This document shows positions 56,851 to 64,000 of a stretch of 64,000 nucleotides of DNA, one piece after another; the first letter of the stretch is position 1; the number at the start of each line of letters is the position of its first letter. The DNA comes from Oidiodendron maius Zn. Taxonomy: Eukaryota > Ascomycota > Leotiomycetes > Myxotrichaceae. The stretch spans positions 1 through 64,000 of the forward strand of contig KN832893.1 of NCBI GenBank assembly GCA_000827325.1, written 5' to 3'. A model generated the notes under the pieces. It had not been told where the DNA came from, did not search any database, and saw nothing but the letters and a program-made list of their open reading frames with translations. A program made the position numbers and the translations under genes.

Positions 56851-57478
56851 ATGGCTCCCAAAGTCGCAATTGTCCACTGTAAGTTGAGCCTTTCTTGCGA
56901 GAAGCGGACCAGTGTTGCGTACCTTGGCGAGTCTTGGGCGGTACCGTGCATCTCGCGGCTCGCGGCTTCAGTCAGTCTAGGATCTGTGTCAACGGCGGTT
57001 GGGCTGCATGCTGGCTCTCCCTGCGACAACGGTAGAAAGAGAACGAACTAAGAGGATAGGATTCAGAGACCCTCTTCCACTTAATGTGTCGCCACCCGCC
57101 CCTGAGAATTTCCAAGCCGCGTTAATTTACGCCTACTTTGAGCATAGCTATACGATCTATCCAATCGTGTGTCAAAACTCGTTTCGACAAGCACTGGCGA
57201 CAAAGTCCAACTCCAATTTGCTTCTCTTGAGCATTCTATTCGTAGGGGCTTTGCACGTTAGAGAAGCGGTGATTTTCACTCTCGGCTTCTGCAGCCGACT
57301 CGAATGCCTAGAAGCATTCTACCAAAGTGCGAAACCCGAGTTTGACGCCGATATTGAAGAGGATCGTATCTCAGTCGTTCAGAGCGCGTTTCTGTTACAC
57401 AATTGGTGGCAGAGACCCACATCGACAATGGATCCGTGGACCTGGTTGGGTTTGGCCATTCGGTTGGCCTCTATATAA
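56851..57478 (+). pseudogene. Fungal_trans regulator fragment beside a stray first exon
   Basis: Translation of 57050-57478 gives a piece of a fungal transcription-factor regulatory domain: LIYAYFEHSYTIYPIV, LLLLSILFVGALHVREAV, DRISVVQSAFLLHNWW and PWTWLGLAIRLAS, then a stop. There is no zinc cluster and the remaining 300 or more residues are missing. Just upstream, an ATG at 56851 encodes MAPKVAIVH and a GTAAGT donor, which resembles the first exon of WrbA/flavodoxin-like quinone reductases (MAPKIAIVYY). The two probably came together by rearrangement. Confidence 0.55.
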
Positions 57479-57844
57479 CATATAGAGGAGGGATCGATAT
57501 TGTCTCTTATGAAGATCATCAACAGCTAAATGAGATGTACTATTGGACCGCTTGCCCCTGCTATTTGTGGCAAGCGACGACGGACGAGGGGATAGTTAGG
57601 TAACTAAATAGTATAGTAATAATAATAATAATAATACACTAGACTTAAGCTAGGCTTAGTATTTTACTGCCTTGTTAATACCTTTGGTAAATATATAGAG
57701 GTAATAATATACCTCTTAACTAAAGTTAATACCTAATATAATACACGGCTAGAACTTTTATTATACCCCTCTAATCTGTAAGCCTGTTGCAATATCCCTT
57801 TATATATCTACCAGTCGATCTTCTTACTCAAGCTGGACTAGACG
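57479..57844. other. AT-rich spacer with trinucleotide microsatellite
   Basis: A (TAA)n microsatellite of about seven units at about 57616-57636, then AT-rich DNA resembling decayed repeat sequence. A sharp change to GC-rich DNA occurs near 57845. Confidence 0.5.
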
Positions 57845-59090
57845 GAACGTCTTTTCCCCCGGATGCGGAAATCAGGGAGTACTGGCCATCGGTTGCGCGC
57901 AAATACGATGTCTACTAGTATGCTCAATTCCAGCATCGAGTCGACGACGCATCATGGTAGAGCGAAGACGGAGAATGGGCACTGACCGCGCGAAACCTGG
58001 AATGCGACGAGCTGGTTGTGGAGATGTTCGACTTCGTGCTCACGTCCATCGGGCGGTTCAACGCCTGGCATCTGCCGCAGTGTCCTGGACTTGCCGACCA
58101 TAAGGGCATCATGCGGCACTCGTATCACTGGGACCCGATGTCTGATCGGGAACGGGGCCAGCAGGATCCAGCTCGTGGCTAACCTCCACCGCCACGTCGT
58201 CCGGCTCGACGACTATGCGCAGAACAAGACCTGGGTCTCGGCCCCGTAGGCGGGAGATGAGAGGACGTTCGAAGCACAACCGATTTCCGACGAGCAAAAG
58301 GAGTCGTTCGAGGAACCTCACACCTACCTCAAATTCCGAAAGGAGCTAGAGGACAAGTACTGACGGGGCTTTGGGAACTTCCTCAAGGGGGGAAACAACA
58401 ACGAACTCCGCATCCACTTTACTGAGATTATGTGGTAGTGGTTGGTGAAGAAGCCTGAGATCCTAAAAGGTCTGCTGCCGGACTTTTCTCTCAACTGTCG
58501 TCGTCTCACGCCCGCACCGGGATACATAGAAGCATTGACAAAGGATCACGTGGACTGCATTCGGACGCCCATCACGAGATTTACCGAGACTGGTATATCG
58601 AGATGGCTAATGGCGTGCACCGGGAGGTCGCCGCCGTCTTCTGTGCCACGGGGGCCAATTCAGACCTCGTGCCTCCCTTCCCCATCCGAGTCCATGGCCA
58701 GACGCTCCGAGGCGTGTGGGATCCGCAGGGCGAGCATGGCTTCCCGTATACGTACCTCGGGCTGGCCACGCTGGCTTCCCGAGCCTACTCTTCGTCCACG
58801 GCCTGCATGGAACCAGCCACTCGGGAACGGTGCCGCACTGCATGGGAAATCAGCTGACTTCGCCAAGGGGCTTCGCAAGGCGGCTCGTGAGGGGAGGGTG
58901 GACGATTTGTTGGAATATGTCAACGCCTTCTTCGCCGCCACGGTGCTGGCCGACGGCTGCAATTCGTGGTACAACGGTGGGCGGCCAGGGGCGAGCATCC
59001 ATGGGATCTGGCCCGGCAGTGCCGCTCACGTCACGAGCCGCGATATGGTCGGGTGTCCGGGGTTGTTTTTATCGCGCGCTCCCGTGTAAC
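57845..59090 (+). pseudogene. Baeyer-Villiger flavin monooxygenase relic
   Basis: Pieces of a class B flavoprotein (steroid/cyclohexanone-type BVMO) follow each other in changing frames: EIREYWPSVARKYDVY, FVLTSIGRFNAWHLPQCPGL, RHSYHWDP, GNGASRIQLVANLHRHV, YAQNKTWVSAP, KKPEILKGLLPDFSLNCRRL, TPAPGYIEALTKDHV, AVFCATGANSDLVPPFPIR, GFPYTYLGLATL, LLFVHGLHGTSHSGTVPH and FFAATVLADGCNSWYNGG. It has at least five stops or shifts. The N-terminal FAD Rossmann fold is missing and the C-terminus stops after GSAAHVTSRD. Its GC content is well above that of the flanks, so it may come from a different genomic context. Confidence 0.8.
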
Positions 59091-60046
59091 TTGTCCAGGT
59101 GTCCATCTTTTGTTGCGCTGTACACTTGAGCGATTGAAAACTACTTCGGTTTGGGAAAATAGGCCCTTGGGCAGTTTGCTAATAAGTTGCAAAAACTGCG
59201 TCCCGTCTAGCTGTTGCGGCTGAGCCGATTTTGGGGCGTCCTGTTATCAAGCCTGCCAAGCTTTTAATTGTCGAATCATGATTGACTTGAATGACTTCCT
59301 TTGTGACGAGGCCGAAAAGAATTGTTTCTGTCCCGCGCGCGCGCGCGCCAGCTCGCAGAGGAGATGCAATGGTCTGATGATACTCAGAACAGCTATTCTA
59401 TACTATATGCTGTATTTGGGATCCTGTCACGAAGATCTCCCGGATCGCAACGGCCCTTACGATCTCCGCCCCATTGGTCTGTGATCGACTAATATCGCGA
59501 TAAAGGGGCCTTTTGAGTCCCGGCATAACCTTAAACTGCTTCCGGCGTCACCTCGTATTCGCGGGTTAGCTGGAATTTCCTGAACAGCCAGGTGGCATAG
59601 CCTTTGACATGGATTTCGGTCAAGGAATGATTGTCTGTCTCCCACTCCCAACCCGTGTGGTCTGGAGACTGCTCCACTGGGGTGATCGAGAACAACACAG
59701 ACCTACTACCGAACGCCATGACCTCCTTAGCACCCTATCCCAGAATAGCAGCCAGCTTACCGCCAAAATTCCGGCAGGATCTCGCTGGGCCGTAATCAAG
59801 CCACATTTTCAGGTCGTACCTTGCGCTGGTGGCCTTGTCCCACACACAATCGCTTGGCGTACTTAAAGAAAGGCTGCTGCCTCCTGAGGCTCTTTCCCAG
59901 CATCGTTCTCTCGTTATCGTCAGCGGTTTAGAAGGAAGACACCACATAAGAGTGGCTTTCTTTATCCTAGAGCTAGAACGTCTCGCGACGCGCTCTCTAT
60001 AGAGTCGCAACGACATTCGTTAACTCATAATTTAACGGATGCCAAG
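59091..60046. other. Intergenic region
   Basis: A (CG)8-type run sits at about 59334-59349. The minus frame 59719-59531 gives EWETDNHSLTEIHVKGYATW, which looks protein-like but matches no family I know. Other ORFs here are weak. The last part is the promoter of the WSC gene. Confidence 0.4.
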
Positions 60047-63000
60047 ATGTGGCCCAAACTCTTCCACCTGCTGGCGTTCGTGCCTGCATTGGTTCACTGC
60101 CTAGGAGCCACCGATGAGATTCTGGATGCAGACCTACCGCAGTCTGGATATATGGATAACCACAACATGCACCCAGCCACTGTTGGCTCTTCGATCTTTG
60201 GTATCTTGTGGAAAAATACGTCCGGGGCGAAGGAGAAGTGGTATGCGAAACCACTGGTCTATACCCCTCCTGGTAGTTCACAAGTCGTCTTTCTTGCTTC
60301 GTCTATGAATGTTATTCGAGTTCTGGATGCTGTGAATGGAACGCTTCTTAATTCCCGTACTCTGCAGCCGCCCTTCCTGCAGAGTGATATCGGGTAGGTT
60401 TCCTAGATTGCAGCAGAGTCTTGAGGGTTTATTGATATCTCTACAGCTGTACGGATATTCCAGACTATATTGGTATCATTGGAACTCCAGTCTTGGATCC
60501 CGCTACTAACACCGTTTACTTTTTCTCGAAGGGATATAAAGGCGGAGCTTCAAATGGTGGTGTTGCAAATGGTACAGTAAACATGTAGTCTTCTATGCAC
60601 GGCAACACTGACATTGCTTAGGCATCTATAATTTCTATGCAGTTGATGTTCTCACGTTGCAAGATAGGCCTGGGTTCCCCGTGCTTATAGATGGTCACTA
60701 TGCAGACAACGACAATGCTCGGTATGAATTTCTCGATACTCTTTCCCTATTTTTTGGAATTTCTGACTGATCTCCCCAGATACTTCATCGGTGGTACTGT
60801 CCTCCAGCGCCCGTCTCTGACAATGATGAATGGTGTAGTTATCGGTGGTTTTGGTGGTCACTGTGACCTCTTCAACTACACTGGTATGCTCGTGGGAGTC
60901 AGTACCACCGCCGGCGTCGGCGTCACCTCTATTTACGCTATGGAGGCCAGTCCCGGAGCGCCCCCTGTAGTAACCGATATCACCGTACAGCAAGGCGGCA
61001 AGGCTGGAATCTGGCAAAGTGGAATGGGTCTCGCCACGGATGGCTCGCGTTTGTTTCTTGCTACAGGGTATGTTTGTCGTTACCTAAAGTCTAGAATCAT
61101 GCTAAATCGTTCAAGAAATGGTATAGGTCATGCAAACGGAGATGTCCCAGCTTCAGGCCGCACTCCACTCTCAACGCTAGATGAAGTCGTAGCCAATTTC
61201 GCAGTCTCTGCGTCTGGAAAAATAACACTAACTGATTATTTTGAGCCGTATGAATATGTTTCGATGGATGCTGGTGATAGAGATCTAGGGTCTGGAGGCG
61301 TCGCGTTGCTTGATCCGACTGTATTTAAGGGTGCGGGAGTTTCGAGAATCGCTGTCTCCATTGGAAAGAACGGAAAAGCTTAGTAAGTATCTTTTGACAT
61401 TGTTACCGCCTCGCTGATTGTTGGATCAGTGTCCTGAATGCGAATAACCTTGGTGGCTTTAAGCAAGGTTCAGGAGGTAGGGTCGATTTATTATATGGCA
61501 TTGGGAAATAAGCATGCTGACAGGCATCAGGAACTGACAATGTTCTGCAAACTATTGTTGCGTCTGGCCCCGTGTTTGGTGGTACCGGGTCTTACCCGCT
61601 CGAAGGCGGCTACATCTAGTAAGTTCTATCCTTAAAAATATTGATATTTTGATCATATTTCGATAATTGATACTGTACAGCTTCACACCTATCGGTATGT
61701 ATTCGTAATCTTCAGGGCATCTGCACGTACTAATCTGAACAGGGTTTCCAACTGTTTGCTACAAATTGGGATTTGACAGCAACGGAGCCCCTTTGTTCAC
61801 CCTCGTGGGGCAGACCGCGACCGCTGGAGCCGGACGAGTCGGCATTGGTGAATAGCCACTTCTACATATCATATCACGCGGCTTTGCTAATTAAATGAAT
61901 TGTCAGGAATTCCAACCATAACCACTTATAAGGGCCAAGCAGGCACAGGTATTTTATGGGTTACTGATCCCAATGCCGGTATTCAAGCCTTTAATGCGGT
62001 ACCCGTAAACGGCGTTCTCACTCAGCTTTCCCTCCCGCCGACTGGAGGATTGAACAAGTTTCAACGGCCTGCATTTGGAGATGGCCGCCTATACGTTTCA
62101 GACACCAATGGGAACGTAATATGCTTGGGTTCCCCTGTAGCCTTGCCACTTCAATGTTCGCAGCCGGTCAATTTTGGGGATCTTGCCATTGGCAGCACGT
62201 CGACACAAATCATCAACTGCACTGCACTTACTGCGATAACTAAAATCAACGGATGTAAAACAGGCGACGCGACATTTCAGTGCGACAACAGTACCCTACC
62301 AGCAGGCTCTTTGGCAATAGGTGCAACGTTCTCTTTCCCAGCCACCTGGAACTTAACTCAGGCATCTATCAACGATGCCCAGAATGCCTCGTTTGGCAGG
62401 GTCACTCCCGGGGTTGAAAGTACCAGTCTGGACATCTATACAACGAACGCTGTTGCGAAATATAGTAACATATTACCCGTCTCTCTGATTGGAAATACGG
62501 TCAGCAAAGTCGCATTCCTAAGTATATCTCCTCCCGAGATCGACTTCGGTGGAATCGTCGTCGGCTCCGCTGCGGCAACTTCTGGCCTCACAGCCAATGT
62601 TATCATCTCCAACCTTGGCCTACAAACCCTCACTTTCACTGGCGCGGCATGGACAAGTACCTTGGACGCGCCAATTGCCTATACCAACATCACTACCAAT
62701 CCCGACGGATCGAGCAACATCGGCAATGGATTTAGCGCGACAAGTCTACCGCAAGTTGGTGACACGCTCGCGAGTGGTGCTTCTATAACGGTACCTCTGA
62801 AGTTCCTCGCCAATGTCACGGGATCGTACACCTCTTTCCTCGAGCTCTGGACAACTGGTGGAGCCGGAAACGCTTTCTTAACCGGTAGTGCTTCAACGGC
62901 ACCTATCGCCAACATATCCATCTCGACCGTGGAAGGCGGCTGGGATTATTCTAGCCCGGTTGTCATGGATTTTGGGAATGTGCTTGCAGGCACCACTGTC

Positions 63001-64000
63001 ACCCGTAACATCCGCATTTGCAATTCAGGCGGCTCCGCCCTTACAATCACAAAGAGTAAGCCGCCTATTGATACAGAGTTGTTGGCACCAAATGCAGGTG
63101 TAGATTTGCATGAGGCCCAGACTATCGATGTCAATTCCTGTGCTCTGGGTGCGGTATCAATCGTTGCGGCTCCGTTGGGTGTCAATCGTCTGGACCATAC
63201 AGTGAGCGATGTGTGGATCTTGAATACTGAGTAACTCTTCCATGCACGTCGAATAGGGAATATGCTAATGATATTTCAGTGATCTTAATTTTGGGGTCCA
63301 TGACGTACAAATCACAGCAAATATTGTGACAAGACAAGTCGGCCCCTTGCTTGCTAACAGTTCTGCCGAGTACCTCTACTTGGGCTGCTATTTCGATGGC
63401 AATGGAAGACAGCTCCAGAAACAGTTCAATAATGCTAATAATGAGAACGGCAATTGCCAGACGACGTGTATGAATGCAGGGTATATATTTGCCGGGACTG
63501 AATACCGTGAGTAAAATGCGAAGTCTTTTGCCTGTTTAATCACTGATCACGTCATAGATACTGAATGTTGGTGCGGTAACACTGCTCCATCAGCTCTCAA
63601 ATAGTAAGACTTGTCTTTCAATTGCTTGCCTGGATCCATCTAACCTCGGTCTCTACAGTAGCGACCCAACATTGAATAAATGCACCTTCAGCTGCCCCGG
63701 AGATATAACCCAGGCCTGCGGAGGTGATGGAACGTACATATCGATTTACTATGACAGAACAAAGTACACTCCAGGGTCGGATTCTATCCCAGGTGGATCT
63801 TCCAGCTCCTCTACTACGACATCTACGACCTCGGGCGTCTCTTCTTCAACAACCAGCTCCATCTCCACAACTAGTTCTATCTCAACAACCAGCTCTACCT
63901 CAACCTCAACGACCAGCTCTACCTCAACCTTAACAACCAGCTCCGCCTCAACCTCAACAACCAGCTCCTCCACTTCGCCCTCAGTGTCCACAACAACATC
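60047..64000 (+). CDS. Large secreted PQQ-like propeller/WSC-domain protein (3' partial)
   Basis: Thirteen exons in the window: 60047-60393, 60447-60571, 60622-60721, 60780-61067, 61116-61382, 61430-61476, 61531-61618, 61681-61694, 61743-61847, 61907-63230, 63280-63506, 63558-63603 and 63659 to the edge. Introns are 47-62 nt and all phases agree (1106 aa so far). A signal peptide (residues 1-19) is followed by a beta-propeller-like region with PQQ-type blades (IGTPVLDPATNTVYFFSKG, LFLATGNGIGHANGD, GRLYVSDTNGNVICLG). Next comes an Ig-like region (DFGGIVVGSAA, VMDFGNVLAG). A WSC domain spans about 935-1015 (YLGCYFDG, CWCGN, CPGDITQACGG). A Ser/Thr-rich tail may lead to a wall or GPI anchor beyond the window. 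Exon 8 is only 14 nt. Likely an extracellular carbohydrate-binding protein. Confidence 0.88.
63790..64000 (+). repeat. Ser/Thr-rich low-complexity repeats in WSC gene
   Basis: Imperfect repeats of ACCAGCTC(C/T)(A/G)CCTCAAC-type units encode a (T/S)TSS(T/I)ST tract of more than 60 residues. Such O-glycosylated stalks are usual after WSC domains. The tract continues past the window edge. Confidence 0.8.

Noticed and set aside
58607-59129. Several long overlapping ORFs on both strands
   Set aside because: They reflect high GC and frameshifts in the Baeyer-Villiger monooxygenase relic, whose blocks jump between these frames.
59334-59349. CG dinucleotide run considered as a regulatory or Z-DNA element
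   Set aside because: Only about eight units and no link to a nearby intact gene; noted in the region entry instead.

Overview
The window looks like a chromosomal segment from a filamentous ascomycete (Pezizomycotina, plausibly Eurotiales; the rank is inferred). Genes are cut by many 45-100 nt introns with GTAAGT-type donors and CTAAC/CTGAC branch points. There are three Zn2Cys6 regulators, and fungal relic families (HET, NLR-type TPR, F-box, Tc1/mariner, Ty1/copia). The AT-rich left end carries TGG-to-TAG damage of the kind repeat-induced point mutation (RIP) makes. I spliced the genes by hand, using branch points, reading phase and paralogue comparison. No rRNA, tRNA or CRISPR was recognised.

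Layout. 1-2.9 kb: RIP-decayed Ty1/copia relic. 3-15 kb: catabolic-looking genes. These are an HSL-type esterase, a homogentisate 1,2-dioxygenase divergent from an MFS transporter, a 15-PGDH-like SDR and a cytochrome P450, interleaved with relics of an FAD monooxygenase and a UROD/MetE-like enzyme. 16-18 kb: Tc1/mariner transposase fragment and a possible P450 relic. 18.4-28.2 kb: a symmetrical block, Zn2Cys6 regulator (-), type-B carboxylesterase (+), SDR (+), Zn2Cys6 regulator (-). The two regulators are paralogues with the same seven-exon structure, including a 14-nt microexon inside the zinc cluster. 28.8-31.1 kb: a 593-bp inverted-repeat element, then an intact FAD monooxygenase paralogous to the relic at 4.9 kb.

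32-46 kb is gene-poor and TE-rich. It holds three families of small inverted-repeat elements, a 28-bp perfect palindrome, a small secreted 10-cysteine protein, a secreted jacalin-like lectin, a hypothetical protein, and relics of M35-like peptidase, HET, TPR and helicase-like genes. 47-64 kb holds a probably GPI-anchored type-B carboxylesterase, an F-box/LRR-like relic, a third Zn2Cys6 regulator, a truncated regulator fragment, a GC-rich Baeyer-Villiger monooxygenase relic, and a large secreted multi-exon protein (PQQ-like propeller, Ig-like region, WSC domain, Ser/Thr-rich tail) that runs off the right edge.

How the genes may work together (inference): esterases release an aromatic or acyl substrate, P450, SDR and FAD monooxygenase oxidise it, and the dioxygenase opens a homogentisate-type ring. 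The MFS protein would move substrate or product, and the paired regulators would control the esterase/SDR block. No maleylacetoacetate isomerase or fumarylacetoacetase gene is visible, so ring-cleavage products would need enzymes encoded elsewhere. Many neighbours are broken, which suggests a fast-evolving accessory region.
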